A stretch of 64,000 bases of DNA from Setoptus koraiensis (taxonomy: Eukaryota > Arthropoda), in NCBI GenBank assembly GCA_048013815.1, contig CM106585.1, forward strand, positions 17,050,001 to 17,114,000. Direction: 5' to 3'. Below, in pieces: positions 32,601-47,600 of the stretch (the stretch's first letter is position 1; every line of letters begins with the position of its first letter). The position numbers were made by a program, and so were the translations under genes. The notes beneath the pieces were generated by a model. That model was not told the origin of the DNA and made no database searches. It saw only the letters and a list, made by a program, of their open reading frames with translations.

Positions 32601-35600
32601 GCACACCTATCATTAGGACGATTATGCCTGATTGAAGCTGGCCGTCGTCGTCGTTGTTGTTGCTGTTGCCGTCGTTGTTGTTGCCGTCGTCGTTGTTGTT
32701 GTTGCTGTTGTTGTTGTTGCTGTCGTCGTGGCTGCGCTCGCAACTACGAAATTGCCAAAATACGAAACTACGAAGCTGCCAAACTGCGCCACTACGAATT
32801 TGCGATACTGCGAGCCCGCGAGCTGGCCACAGCCGGCCGACGTTATAGGCAAGTTGTTTGGGCGCAAACTTGTTCGGCGACTCTCTCATTAGCTGCTCGC
32901 AACATTATGCCGAGCGGCATAATGTGTACGCTGGCCGGCTCACCTGGCCGGCGTCGGGTTTCTTGCACCATGCGCTCGGTCGGGTATGTCGGCCGTTCGG
33001 GATACGCAGTGAGCGCTGTGGCCGGTCTCTGGGGCAGGTCCGGGCCGGTCTCTCACCGGCCGCACTGGCAACAACAACTGGCCTGCCGACTCACAACGAC
33101 TCACAACACTCGCAACAACAAACAACTGCTCGCACCAACTGGCCAGACAGGTTCCGGCATTCAGGCCACTGGCGAGCCGCCGTCAGCGCACTCCCATGCC
33201 ATGGGAGCAGCTCGCCAGCCATTCGCAGGCCAGTTTGCACACTGGCCAGCAAACTCTGCGAACTGGCCAGCAAACTCTGCGAACTGGCCAGTCTGTGAAC
33301 CGGCCAGTTCGCTTGCCAGTTCGCAGAGTGAGCTCGGGCGAACGCTCGCGAGGCTGCCAACGACGAGAGGCTGCCAACGACGACAAAGCGCTGGCTGGCT
33401 TCTCGTCGGGCGGCTCGAGCGAGGCTCCGAGCGCGAATCGTGCGCCGGCCAGCACAATCGGTTGCTCACACAGTAACAACTCTGGTCGCACTCTGGCGTT
33501 CGCAAACTCCCCTCCGACAGAGACTCTGACTCACAGTCTCTGACGGACGCTCTGACAGGCCGAGCGGAGAGAGAGTGAGCCGACACAAGCGACAGCCACA
33601 GACAGCCAACAACGACAAATATCCAAATGATGAATCATGCAAATCAAACTGGCGCATCTTTGTGCACACACACACTCTTACAAGTTCGAAGTTCGAACTC
33701 GCAAGTTCCAGCTTCGAACTCGCAAGTTCCAGCTTCGAACTCGCGAGTTCCAACTCGGAACACACAGGCAAACACAAATACCGTTAAGAGTAAATGAGCA
33801 GCCCGGCATAAGCCGTGAGCGAATGGGCCAGCGAACAGCCAGCGAACAAGCCAACTGTTCGCTGCCAACAGCCGAAATTAAGACTGTGTGTGTGTGACCG
33901 GCTAGCGTGCTGGCAGCGACGTCAAAAGTCAAACTAGTTGTTGTTGTGCCGCTATCGAACTCCGCTCGGCCAACTGGGCCAACTCGGCGGCCCGCCGAAC
34001 GTTCACCCGGCTCGGGCGGCCGCGCCCGCGGGCGGGCCGGCCGCCACCGCTCGTCACTGTTGGCACACAGTCGTCACACAGTCGCAGCTCGCGCCCGCAG
34101 CGTGCCAGTCGGACAAGCGCCCGAGCGACTGCTTGAGTGACTGCCCGAGCGCCCGCCCGAACGTCGCCCGAGCGGCGGCCCGACGACCGGCAGGCAGAGC
34201 GCCGAGGTACAGAAGCAATCAGCCTATATTGAGTGGTTGCGATGGGCAGCGCCACTAGCGCACTGGCGGCCGCATGTACGCACTTGAGTCGCTCGAGCGG
34301 CAACCAGCGCGCCTCTATATGCGCCCCGAGCGCGCTCGGATATTGCACGCGCTCGGATATTGCGCTCGGATGTTGCGCTCGGATGTTGCGCTCGGATGTT
34401 GCGCTCGGATATTGCGCGCGGATATTGCGCGCGACACGCAGCCAGCCGCGCACCAGCCGGTCGGATGTGCGCCTGCCAGCGACTTATTTAATTTATATCT
34501 GCAGCGCACAGCGGGCTGGGCGTGGCCGGCTGGCGGCCGGCGACACGCAGTACGCGGAGTACGCGCGGTACGCGGCCACGAGCCGGCCAGCGGCAAAGAG
34601 CCGCGAACCGGGCGACGTTCGCGTAATTCGCTTAATTCGTTGGCTCGTGAGGCGCGCCGCTGACACGGCCTGCGCCGCTTGCGAGTCGCCAGTGGGCCAG
34701 CTCGGCGTCACTTCGCGACGCGATTCCGGCGCACAGTTCGCGCGCGCCCCGCGACACCGACAGCAGCGCCGACAACTGCACCAACGACGCCAACAACAAC
34801 AACAGCGCTAGCGACAACAACGACAGCAACAGCGACAGCAACAACAACGACAGCAGCCCGAATCGCGGGCCATTATAGGCGAACGCACTTCCGCCAGCTG
34901 CTGCTTGTCGCGGGGCGGCGCGGCGCGGCGCGGGTTTGTTTGTCGGTGTGCGAGTGGGCAACTCGGGGTCGGCCACTCGCAAACGGGCGCGAATTTGCGA
35001 ACCACGAGCCAGCGAACTGGCAGTGTCCAAGTGAGCATACATATATACTGTACATTGTATAGACAATACGCGTATTTAGACAATGTTATTGGCGAGCATG
35101 TGCCCACTGCCCAAAGCGGACACTGCCCACGAGCGACTCGCCGGCCCGGCCGCTAGAGGCTGCTGTTGAGCCGGTTGCCAGAGGGCGACGTTGCGGGCGA
35201 CCGAGCCGCACCGAATTGGAATTAGATGCTAATGTCGCGCACATGTGCCGCGCCAATCTGGCGCAACTGGGGCCAATCCGCCAATCCCATGTCACCCCGA
35301 TCACCGATACAGCCCAATGGCTGTGCTCGCGTCAGGTGCTCGTGCCACTAGATCAGCTGAGGCCGGCCCGTGGCAAGCCTCACGAGCCTCACGAGCCTCA
35401 CGAGCTTCACGAGCCTCACGAGCTTCACGAGCCTCACGAGCCTCACAAGCATCACAAGCCTCACAAGCCTGACGAGCAGCGTCGGCACACAGCATCATGG
35501 ATGGCATCGTGTGCGATACTGGCTGGCGCAACGACGCCATGTTGGCACAATTACGTCAGCGTTGGCACAATGATGCCACATTGGCGCAATGACGCCAGCG

Positions 35601-38600
35601 TTGAGCAGGCATTGTCGTGTGCGGACATTGCGGGCAACTATTGCGTAACGCTCGCTAATGGTGCGGTTGCGCGCGGTTCGTCGACTGTGCGCCCGACTGT
35701 GCGCCGCAATGCGCGCTCGAAAGCGCCTGAACCGTCGGAATTCTCTGGACTGTGCGTTAGTTCGTGTGGCGCGCAACGTCGCCGCACAAACTAACGACCA
35801 CGATAAGATCTTGTTCGCTAGGCGCGTGTTGCCCGCACAACGCGCCACCACGTGCTGCCGACCGCAGCCGAGACAAATGGGCGCGCCGCGCATCGCAAGT
35901 TGCACAACAGCCGACCGTCGCGTCTGCCAACGTGCCAGACCGATGTGTCAATTGCCGCGTCGGGCCGCTCGGAGCCGCGTCGGGCCGGCCCGCACTATAG
36001 AGTCTATAGGCCAGAACACTGGGCGCTGCCGGCGCGGCGGTCAGCGAGCATCGGCCTGTCACTTGTCAGCTGTGCTGTTGGTATTGTGAGGACTGCTGGC
36101 GACGCATGCACGACAAGTGCGCTCGGCACATTTTGTGCGGTGTGGCGCGCACAGGCGACGGTGCACAGCCGCAGGACAGGTGAGCGGGGCTGGTGACGAG
36201 CGGCGGTGAGTGCGTTGCGTTGTACACAATGGCGCAGTTTGCATATTGTTGGCAGCATAATCGCATTGTCGGCACCGCGACATCGCCCGCGTGACTGTAC
36301 TTGTGCGTCGATTATGTTACGCAACTGGGCTCACATTGGAAGCTATGGGCAGAACGGTTGCGAGTGGCGCAATTCGCAAGCCGAATTTCGCAACAAAAAA
36401 GTATTATGTGCGCGCAAATATCCGCACACAATCGCATCACAATGGCACAAGGGCACAATAACAACACAATGTCAACAACAATGTCTGACGCACACAAGGT
36501 AACGACAGTGGCAAACTTGTCGGGCCGACTCGCCGCGATGCCAGCCATTGTTCGTCGGCGGCTGCCAACTCGTCGGGCCGGCCGCTGGCGGCTGCACCCG
36601 TCGGCGGTGCGCAACGACTAGTCGCCGCAACGAGTCGCTCGGTGCCGAGTCGGCGGCGATGTTGCAGCTCGTCGTGACGTTACGTAAGTTGTGCCGTTGT
36701 GATTATTTTGTCATTTGTTGTCTATCGGGCTGTCGTCGTTGCAGTTGCCAGACGCACAGTTGAGTGTTGCGCCAGTCGCAAGCGCCAGCGACAGCGCCCT
36801 GCCAGCGACAGCGACTCTGTCAGACGCACACGCAAGCGGGGCCCCGCGAACGGGCCGACAGCTCGACAGGCGGGCGGCCGACGGCGCACGGATCGACGCG
36901 GCGGATCGGAGCGGCGGCGGATAGACGCCGCGGGTCGACGCATAGAGGCGCATAGAGGCGCACGGAGGCGCACGGAGGCGCACGGGGGCGCAGACAGGCG
37001 CTCGCAAAGATAGCCAGATATTGGCGTCATCAAGTTCGCACAGTTGAGCACCAATTTATCTATTTATTTGTGTCGTCTTGCGTTGTGTAACAGCGCTCGC
37101 TGTTGCGTCACTGTTTGGCGCGCGTCACACGGTCGGGCAAGGGCGACACTAATAGCGCCTATAAAAGCTACCCAAGCTGCCACTAGACACACTAGACACA
37201 CTTGATATCAAATGGCGAAATGGCGACACGGTGAAGGGTTGATACAAGCACAACGAAGCGACACTTTTGCGTCGAGCTCGAGCTCGCCGAACCCTGTCGA
37301 GGGCGCCGGTCGGCACTGCGACAGCCCGCGCCCGATTCGCGCCGGCCAACTCATGCCAAATACCATTATGTCGCTAACTAACCAAGCGGCCAAGTCGCGC
37401 ACTAACGGCATTGTTATTCATCCATTTATTCGCCGCCTATCTGGCCCGTTCTGGCGTGCGTGCCATCGCGTTCGTGCGTCGCTCGGTGTGTGGCGCTGCC
37501 CATTGGCTCTATCTACAAATGCCCCGTCCATATAAGAATGCCCTGTCTGTATATGAGTGCTTCGTTCACATAAAAATGCCCTGCCTCTATACAAATACAA
37601 TGTACCCTCTGTATATACAGTGCCCCATTAACACAAAAATGCCCCGTCTGTATACAAATGCCCCGCGCGCAAATATACACGCGAACAGTGCGCGTATACT
37701 ATACAGTATTGGTAGTACAGTATTAGTGCGTTTATAGTGGGGCGTTGTGCCGGCACAGGACGCGCATATTTGCACAGGGGCTGCGCGTGCGGATATACGC
37801 GGAATAAAAGCTTTCGCAACACCACTCACAACAGTCAGTTGCCAGATATCTGGCGAGCGAGTCGTCTGGCAAGCTGGCACAGCTGACAGTTGTGTGACGT
37901 TGTCTGGTGTCTCTTGACAGCGGCCGTTCAGTTGTTGTCGTCGTTGTTGTTGCTGTTGTTGTCGTTGTTGTTGTTGTTGCTGTTGTCGTTGTGTGTCGCG
38001 ATTGTTGCTGTTGTGTGTTGCTGTTGCGTCGGTGGTTGATGTGGCTGGCGCGGCAACGACAACACGCAAGTCACGCCACACAATTAGCGAGTGAGATACC
38101 AAAGACGAAGGGACGAAAAACAGCAACAACGAGCGGCAACAACGAACAACAACAACGAACAACAACAACGAACGGCAACAACGAACAACGAAAAACAGTC
38201 GCAACGTGCGGCCTATATTGTGTGCGCTGGCTCGGCACCAAAGAATGAAAAAAACAAACTAAAAATAAAAACAGTTGCTGTTGTTCGAAATTAATTTATA
38301 CATTCGTAGCCGCCACAATCAGCTGATCGCAGCCGCTTGTCGGACTAACAAGTTGTTGTTTACGGGCAACTGACTGGTCAGTTGCGCCGACCGTCCCGAC
38401 ACAGCCAAAATCAGCTGCCGGTCGGTGAGTAAATTGTATTTTGGGTTATTTGGCACCTCTGGTCAGCTGAGTGGCCGCTCGGTCGGGCAGCGAACAACAA
38501 GCGGCCATTGGGCCGCGGATGTCGGCGGGCATCGGCGGGCATCGGCGGGCATCGGCGGATATTCGCAAACAGACACAAAGTGCGAGACGGGGGCGCATAG

Positions 38601-41600
38601 GCGAACAGGTTCGGAGGCGAGCGTGGCGCCGGCCATTGATCAGACACAATAGAGTTAACAACTGATGACTTTGCCATTCACTCGAGTCGCCCAATTGGCG
38701 AGCAGGTTAATTTAATTTGATCCCGTCTGTTATACTGTAACTATACTATGCTAAGATATGATGTGTGCAGCATAATATCTTGCGTAGTAATATTGTTATG
38801 TAACACAACAGATCGCCGTCGGATAATGGAGCATCGCACGACAAGTGAGCGAGTGAGCAAGTGAGTGCTTTTCGTAATTGTGTTTGTTGCGTTTGTTTGT
38901 TTGCATGCTCACGTTGCTGCCTATAACCTATAATAGAATATTATACAATATTATTACATTATCGTTATTATCATTACCATTTTGGCTGTGTGCCGCTGTC
39001 GTTGTTGTTGCTGCTGTCGTTGTTGTTGCTGCTGTCGTTGTTGTTGCTGCTGCCGCTGTTGTTGCTATTGCTGCTGTTGTTGTTGTTGCCGCTGTTGTTG
39101 TTGCCGCTGTTGTTGTTGGTTGGCTCGCCGCCATTATGCAACAGCCACAATGCAGCCATAATGCAGCCATAATGCAGCCGTAATGCAGCCGTAATGCAGC
39201 CCTAGTGCAGCCGTCATGAGACGAGCCGGAGCGGCAACAAACGAACGCAACGAACAAAACATGATACTTCGCAGAGCTAATATTATATCTTACATGATTA
39301 GATAATATAATTTACTCTCCGTGCGCCGCTCTCAGCCGCGTCTATAAATATTGCATCTATAAATATTGCCGCATCGCAGCCATTCTCTGTGGCCAAGTTG
39401 AACTCTGATTAACAGCAACAGCCAAAGCGACGAGGCACGCCAAGACGAACCGACTCGGCTGCCAATATTCTCGCTCCGCCGACAGAACAAATATCCGCGC
39501 TAGAATAAACATGCCAGCGCGAACAAACATGCCAACATCCGAGCCAGCGAACACCCGAGCGAACGAACATCCGAACGAGAGCCGCTTTCCAGTCGGCGTG
39601 TTGCAATCCACTGACAGCGGCACATCTCATCCGGGCCGGGCCGGCCCGGCGGCAGCCCGCTCGTAACCATTGCTAGCGCTGGCTAGCAGCGCCGGCCCGG
39701 CTCGCGAAGCAAGCCAGTGGCAAACGATAATATAAACAATATAAAGGTACGCATCGCCACTGCGAGGCGTCTAAACTCTAGACCGTCTAAACGCACCTGA
39801 GCTTACCATGGCGGTTACCTGTGCGATGCGCATTCACGATTTCAACCGTCGAGAGATTGTTTCGGCACGTTGTTCGTGATTGCTCGCCGGCCGCCGCGGC
39901 AACAACTATCCAGTTTGTTGTAGTTGTAGTTGCTGTCGGTGTCGGTGTTGTTGTTGTTCGGGCATAAATACCCGATGACGTCAACACACACACACACACT
40001 CACAATTTGTGAGTCACAAAGAGTCGACTTGGCGAGACACAAAAACAATTCGTTGCGCTTCCTCATTTCGTTTATCGTCGCTGCTGCACCCTTCTCCTGT
40101 CTAGCTGGCTCGGCGCTCGCTAGCTCGGCGCTGGCTGGCGAGCTAGCAGAGCGACAGCCGCATAACTGTGGGCACTGTGCCTTGAGTGTCCCATGCAACT
40201 TGTGTCGGCCGATGAGACGTTCGAGCGCAAGGCGTTCGAGCAGGTAAACACGGCAAACAAACGCAAGAAAACAACAACAACAGCAGCAGCAACAACAACG
40301 ACAGCAACAACAACAACAACAAGTTTGCAACTCGGCGGCGAGGGGCTAGCCCGAAATAGCTAACAAAGTGGCTGTGCGTTGTGTAATGGCACTGATTTTA
40401 TAAATAGACTTGATAGACAGCGACTAACCAACTTATTGTCAGGTTGCGAGCTCGATAGCAGGAGAGGTTATGCAACAGCGGCAGTGGCTGCTTTCGGTTG
40501 GTCGCTTGCTCGCCTTGGCTGGCGGCTCGGCGGCTCGGCAGATCGGCGAATCGGCAGCTCGGTGGCTCGGCGACTCGGCAGCTCGGTGGCTCGGTGGCTC
40601 GGCTGCTCGGCAGGGCCGTTATCGAGCATTAATGCATGCTCAAAATGCACACACACAAATAAATATCTTCTTCTCCTGCTTCTCTGGCTTCTCTGGCTTC
40701 TCTGGCTGCGCTGGCTTCTCTGGCTGCGCTGGCTTCTCTGGCTGTTGCCATTGCTGCTATTGATTACATTACAATTCTTGCAAAATGATGCCAACAACAA
40801 TAACAAACAACGACAGCGGCGGCAACTGCACCAACTACACCACCAACAACAACGACTACGACAACAACAACAGCAACAACAGCAACAGCAACAGCGGCAA
40901 CAACGACAACAACAACAATAACAACGCCAGCGACGACGACTCAAATTAATACAATACTCAATCTGCATATAAAATGTCCTATAGAGACTGGTCGTCGTGG
41001 CAGTCGTCGCCGTGGTCGTCGTGGTCGTGGTCGTTTGCAGGGTGATCAATCTTATTTCTTTTCTTTTAATTTCGCCGCATCTTTTAATTCTGACGCTGCT
41101 GCTGCTGGCTCTGGCTGCATGCGGCCCGATGCTGCTCTCAGTGGCTTCTCGCTGCAACTTGCGCCAGTGCAACTCCGAACTCTGCTCAGTCCGGTTTCGG
41201 TCGCGTTCGAACTGGCGGTCGCGTTCGAACTGGCAGTCGCTCTGCTCGGCTCTGCTCGGCTCGGCTTGCGACCGCTCGGCTCGGCGCTCCGCTCGGTCCG
41301 GCCGCCCCGAATGCGAGTCCGACTGCCAGTCCGAACGCGACTGCCAACGCGACTACCGATGCGACTGCGAGTCCGAATTCGAATACGAATGCCACTACGA
41401 ATGCCACTACGACGAGCGTCGACAATCCGATGCGAGCGCTCGGCCGGCCGCTGTCAGTGGGCCACCGGCCCGAAATGGCAGCCCGCAATTGCGAGCACTG
41501 GCCAACATTGTGCGGCCGCAATCAGCTGACGGGCGCACTCCGGCGGAGTCCGGCGCAGGAATCTGGCCGGCGCTGACTGTGGCGAGAGAATGTGTGCACT

Positions 41601-44600
41601 TGGCCGAGTGCAAGCTGCATTCATTGCGCCGAACTGCCACTGCGAACTCTCGTCGCGCGGAGCTCGTCGAGTGCTCGTTGGCCGAACTCGAATCCGAGTT
41701 GCGGCGCTCGTCGCCCGAACCGGCGAGAACCGGCGCAACTTTGCGGACGCGAGTGCCAATTGGACTGCGGCGGCCGGCGCTCGCAGGGCCGATTGTTGTG
41801 GCGAAAAGAAGACACACAAACAGTCGCCAGTTTGTTGCTAGTTAGAAACTACAAACGCGCTCACAACAATTGATACAATTGCGGCCAGCGCCGCTCCGGC
41901 CGGCCTGTGCAACCGGCCCAGCGGTATAAATAGAAACGGGCCAGCGTCGAAATAGCGCCGAAGCAGCGCCGAAGCAGCGCCGAAGCAGCGCCGAAGCAGC
42001 GCCGAAGCAGCGCCGAAGCAACGCCGAAATATTCGCCAGTGTGTGCGACCATAACTAATCCAAACCTGATATAACCACTCTTGCGCTCTCGCATTTGCGC
42101 TCTATCGGCCGCTGCTTCGATTGGCCGAATTCGCACTTTATCCACTTTATACACTCGGCCACTTTGCTGCGCTGCGCCTCGCCTCGCATGCCTCACGCTC
42201 TATAGTGGTCACTAGTGGTCACTGCTGGCGGCTGCACTATACTGGCCGCCGCCGCTGCTGCCAAACAACAATTTCCTGCCCACAAACTGACCAGACAGCC
42301 CACCTGAATCAATGGACGCTGCCGTTGCGGGCTTGTTGGAGCGGCTCGAACAGGCTCGCAACGGCTCGGAATGGCTCGCAACGGCTCGGAATGGCTCGCA
42401 CTGGCTCGCACTGGCTCGAAACGCCGTTCGAAACGGCCCGAAACGGCCCGAAACGGCCCGAAATGGCCCGAAATGGCTCGAAGTGGCTCGAAATGGCGCA
42501 CAGCGACGCGCAGCCGGCCAGACAACAATTTTCGCGCACCCGACAGATAATTCCAGTTCGCCATTCTGGGCGAGATTCGAAATTCGCCTTTGGAAATTCG
42601 CCGTTCGCAGTCCGAAATTCTCGTTCGCCGTCCGGAATTCGCAGTTTGAAATTCGCAGTGCGAAATTCGCCGTCCGAAATTCGCCGTCCGAAATTCGCAG
42701 TCCGAAATTCGCAGTTCGAAATTCGCAGTTCTCTCGAACTCGGCGACGACACGCCCCCGCACACAACAGCAACATTGCAGTGCATGCACTTGTGGGCACG
42801 ACTGCGGCCGACGCATCCGAGTCGCGGCAACGCAGTTTTGGCCCACTCGGCGAATCTCGCCCATTCGTTAGCCGTGCCCGTCTCGTGTGCCCTATATAGG
42901 CCAATAATTAATATGCATTCTCTGCAACTTTGGCGCAACACGACGACGACGACGACACACACACACACACACACACCGTTCCATTGTGTGCGCCCGAAAT
43001 GTTTGCCTGACCGGAGCACCGTTTTTCGGACACTGCTATTCGCGTTTCGGGCACGCTTTTCGGGCACGCTTTTTCGGGCGCCCTCTCTCGCTCAGTGGCC
43101 GTTTTTTCGCTGGCTGACCGCTTTTTCGGGCGCAAACGGTGCGCCGAAAAACAACTGTGTGCCTGTGTGTGCCTCGCAGACTGTTCACGGAACTCGCCAG
43201 CGGCTTATATAGGCTTCATAAATTTTCCGAGCTTTCGGAGTTTTCTAAGTTTTCGGAGCCTTCGGAGCTTTCGGACAGTGAGCGTGCGCGGCGCCAATTG
43301 TGCACAGCGGTGTCAGCGGCGAAAAATTGTGTGAAAACGCTGTTTTGCATGTTCGGCCGTCGACAGTGCGCCCCCGAACGGACAAAGAAACAAGGAGGAA
43401 ACACGGCCAACGACACGACACTGGACGAGCGACCATTAGACGCAATTATGCAACGGCGACTATGCACTTATGTAACTACACTTGTAACAGGCTTGTAACC
43501 GTCGCCACTGGCGCTAGTTACAAGTCCGCGTCGGCGGGCGACAACCGCGGCCGGCGCGGACGGGCGACTGGCCGACCATTATAACAGACGGGCGCTGAAA
43601 AATGAGAGAAGCGATGAAAGGCGCCACTCGAGAGGCGATGAAAAACGAGACGAGCGACCAGCGAGCAAAATAAATAAAAGGGCGACACTCGACACTGGCG
43701 GCGCGCGCAATCCGTGCAGCCGATTGAATCAAGTGTGCCGATTGAATGTGTATCAAGTGTGTTGTTTGTTTGGCCAACAATGGATAATCCGAGCTGCGAG
43801 AGCGATAAACGAGAGTTGTGTGAATGAATGGCCTAATCGATGCTGACAGCCGATGCTGGCAGCACTTGGCTTGCGTAATCTTGCGCAAACAGACGGCCGA
43901 GAAATAGATAAGCAGCATTATGTAAAAAACACATATTTGCCAGCCGCCGTGTATCGCCGGTATAATGGCCGGAGTTATCACGACCGCGATCGGCGCACTT
44001 GACCCCGCGCGATTGTCAGTGAGACGCACGCAAGCCCGAGACAAGTGCATCAATGTTGCGCCAATGTTGCGTCACTGTTGCGTCAATCTGGCAACAACAA
44101 CGACGACAACGACGACAGCGACACGGAGAACAGCGACGACAACAGCGGCGACAAGACGACAACGACGACACGGCCACATTACGTGACCGGCGGCCTATAT
44201 AACCGCGGCCGGCACTATAAGCCGCCCGCGTGAGTAGAGTGGCGTCATTTTTCAGTTTGCGTCTTGTCTGTCAGTCACTTGTCCGTCACTCATGCCTCGC
44301 GTCTGTCAATGGCTGTCATTATGACAGTGTCATACGGTCAGCTGACAAACCGTCGGACAGTGTGAGCCTCAGACCGATGCGACGCCGTGACATTTGATGA
44401 CAACTCGCCGAAGCGTCGCCAGTGCGTTGTCTAACAACAACAGTTGTCTAACAACGACTGTTGTCTAACAACGACTGTTGTCTAACAACGACTGTTGTCT
44501 AAACTGCCAATTGTGAGCCAATTAGCAGCTGATTGGTCAGCTGAGCCGTCGATAGTGCACAATTTGCAAGCGCACTCTGAGCGCAAAGTCACATCATGCA

Positions 44601-47600
44601 ACAGGTGAGCTGATGCATTTCGACTGACAGTCAGCTGACCGGTCGCGCTGACACTGTTGTGCGACTGTCTATTGCACAGCTGACAGACGACAACGGGCGG
44701 CGTTGGACGGGACACACGACGACGGGCGGCGTTGGACGGGACAGACGATACCCGAGTGAGGGTATCGGTGTGCAAATGATACAGTGCGGCGCTGCCAGAA
44801 ATGCCACTTCTCATATCCGTCTCGGCACACACGCAGCGTGCGCGAGAACAACAACAACAGATGGGGAACAACAATGGCACAAAGACAAGAATTGCGTGAC
44901 TCGGCAAGTGCCAGCTCTCTCCACTTGTCGCCGTCTCGGCGCACACACTCGAGCTCCCAATTCGAGAGCGACTCCGAGGGCGAATTCGAGAGCGACTCCG
45001 ACAGGCGAATTCGCGAGCGAGCCCGAGAGCGAATGCGAATCCGTCGGCGAGTGGCAGCGCGAACGCGAATTTGTCGGCGAGCCGAGAATGAAAGAATGAA
45101 AGAATTGCATTATTCGGCGCTGAGATTTCGGCCGAGAATGCGCAACAGTGCGACGGCCACAATTGTGTGTCTGTGGCTGCTCTCCTTTTGCCCATTCGCT
45201 GGCCGTTCGCTGGCCGTTCGCTGGCCAGTCTGGCCAGATTCAGCGCCAGTGTAACACAAGTGATACAAGTGATACAAGTGTTACGAGTGTTGCAAGCGTT
45301 ACAAGTGTCAGTTTTCGAGTTCGGGTTGCCTTGTGGGCAGCGCACGCATCGCTGAGAAAATGCAACTCGCTGATTACGGCATGCATAAATAACTCGCTGA
45401 TATTGAGCTTCTTTGGCTGCTCTTTAACTCACAGGTGACTTTGTCAGCGCTCTTCAGCTGGCTGGTTCGGCACTGGCTCTGGCCGGCAATTTTGTGTTCA
45501 CCTTGCCGTCGTTGGCTTGTTACGTCTTTATTTTGTTCATTTGTGGCTGCAACAATTTTATTTGGCGAGACAAAGCAGGAAACTTGACCCAAAATGTGTC
45601 ATGCCTGTGTCACACAAGCCGGCCCTGTGTCAGTCGTCTGTCAGTGTATCAGCCAGCCAGTCAGCTGGCTGTCAGTGTATCGGCCCTGTGTCAGCTGGCT
45701 GTCAGTGCGAGCGGCCCTGTGTCAGCTGAGTGTCAGTGCGAGCGGCCAAGGCTGCCACAAATGCCAATTGTGTCCAAATGACAATCGCACGGCGAGCATG
45801 CGATACCCGGTCGCACGGCAGGCGCATCGACGGCCGCCCGACAAGCCCGACGAGCCCGACGAGCCGCTCGACAAGCCGCCGGTCGCAAGCGGATAAATAG
45901 AGCGCGCCGTCGTACTCTGTCACAGCCTCTATCGCACACACTGCACATATTACAGAGTGTGTCAGCGCATTGCGTAACGAGCGCAGAGCCATGAGAATGC
46001 AAAATGCGCAAAATGGGGCTCTCGCCAGTGGTCAATTAGTGGCCGTGGCTGGCATGCAACGGCCAGCAAACGGACGGCAAACGGACGGCAAACGGACGGC
46101 GAACGGACGGCGAGCGGCACAGAAATGACGAAAGCGATGGCATGCAAACAGTGTGGCGAGTCCATAAAACTGTAAACTTTATCCATCTATTATCCGTGCA
46201 TTATATTGCCGGTGGCTAATTTGCTGCTCATAATGGCGAGCAAATTATAATCAATTTGGGCGCTGCTGTCGACGCGGCCGTGGTGCTGAGCGCAAGGCAA
46301 ACAAGCAGTGCCAAGTCGGAGTCCCATGGCACGACAAACTGTCACGGCATGAGACGCTCGTAGAATGAGACAGCCAGAGCAACGACAAAAATTTTGCTTG
46401 ATTAATGATCTTTTGCGAGCTTTGATTTATTTGCACCACGTGGCCACTACTCCAGTGTGTGGGGCCAGTCAATGTGTGTAGTGTCAACTGGTCAACAGCG
46501 TCGGGCCGGCCGCGGCGCACAGATCATTAATCTAGCCCGCGGTGCGCGGTCCGCGGAGTTAGCGGAGGTGTCGCCATTTACCTCATGTTGCTCGCGCTGG
46601 CCAATTGTTTGCGATTGGCGCTCGTTTGTTTGCAGCGACGACGCGACAACAACAACGGCGACAACAGCGACATGAACGACAACAACGATATAAACGACAA
46701 CAGCGACATGAACGACAACAACGACAGCGACAACAACGACAAGCGGCCTCAATTAGGAATGCATTAGTGTTTGCGGTCGCCGGCGGGCCAGTCAAGTGGA
46801 TAACGGGATTATTCAAATTTGCAACTTGAAATGGCGCCCATTATAGTGCCATTATAGGTGAGCGTGGGTGGCCTACCTGGGCGCACTGCACTGCGTTGCG
46901 GCCGGCGGCCAGCAGCGCGGCCCGGTGGTAAGCGGTGCGGCGGCCAGCAGCGCCCCACTAGCAGTGCCATACCAGCAGTGTCAGTGTCGTGGCCGAGTGG
47001 GCCGGCGGCCGGTCCGCCCGAGGCCATTTGCGCGCCGCACAACCGACGGGCAGCACCCATCGGTGCTTCGGTGACATTTGCTGCTGCGATTTCGGCCCGC
47101 TTCGTCTCGTCCGTTATCATATTTGCGCTCTTTGTTCTCTATTTGCTGCTTGCGTCTCCGCGTCGCCCTCTCCGGGCCGCCACAGTCTGACGTGCGTGCC
47201 TGCCCGGCCGCTTCGTGTTCGCTGGCCCCAGTTGGCCGCGGCCGGCGTCGGTTGTCGCAACTCTCCCACCCTCCCCACTCTCCCCGCTGTCGCTGGCGCT
47301 CGCCAATCTCGCTGGGTCGCGCTGTCTGCCCCCAGAAACGTCGCGCTCGCCCCCGAAATGCCGCGCTCGCCTCGAGAAATGCCGCGCTGGCCGAAATTTG
47401 TCGGTTGTCGCGGCGGTTGCGACACGGCCACATTACGACGCGGCCACATTACGACGCGGCCACATTACGACATTGCACGGTTGCGACATTTGCCGGGCAC
47501 CGCAGCACGAACGACTGGCCAGCGCCACCGAAAACATGTAAGCGGATATATAGATATAAATGCGGTTTTGTGTGACGCGGCGCTGCCACGAGCACTGGCG

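Noticed and set aside
33226-33300. CRISPR-like direct repeats
   Set aside because: Units are head-to-tail without unique spacers, and the DNA is animal.
40468-41845. Overlapping long open frames on both strands
   Set aside because: They follow the GGCTCGG, TCTCTGGCT and CAA/GTT repeats and contradict each other.
42121-43212. 363-codon open frame in the labial intron
   Set aside because: It is a translation of the tandem arrays at 42340-42730; no domain, and all other frames are open there too.
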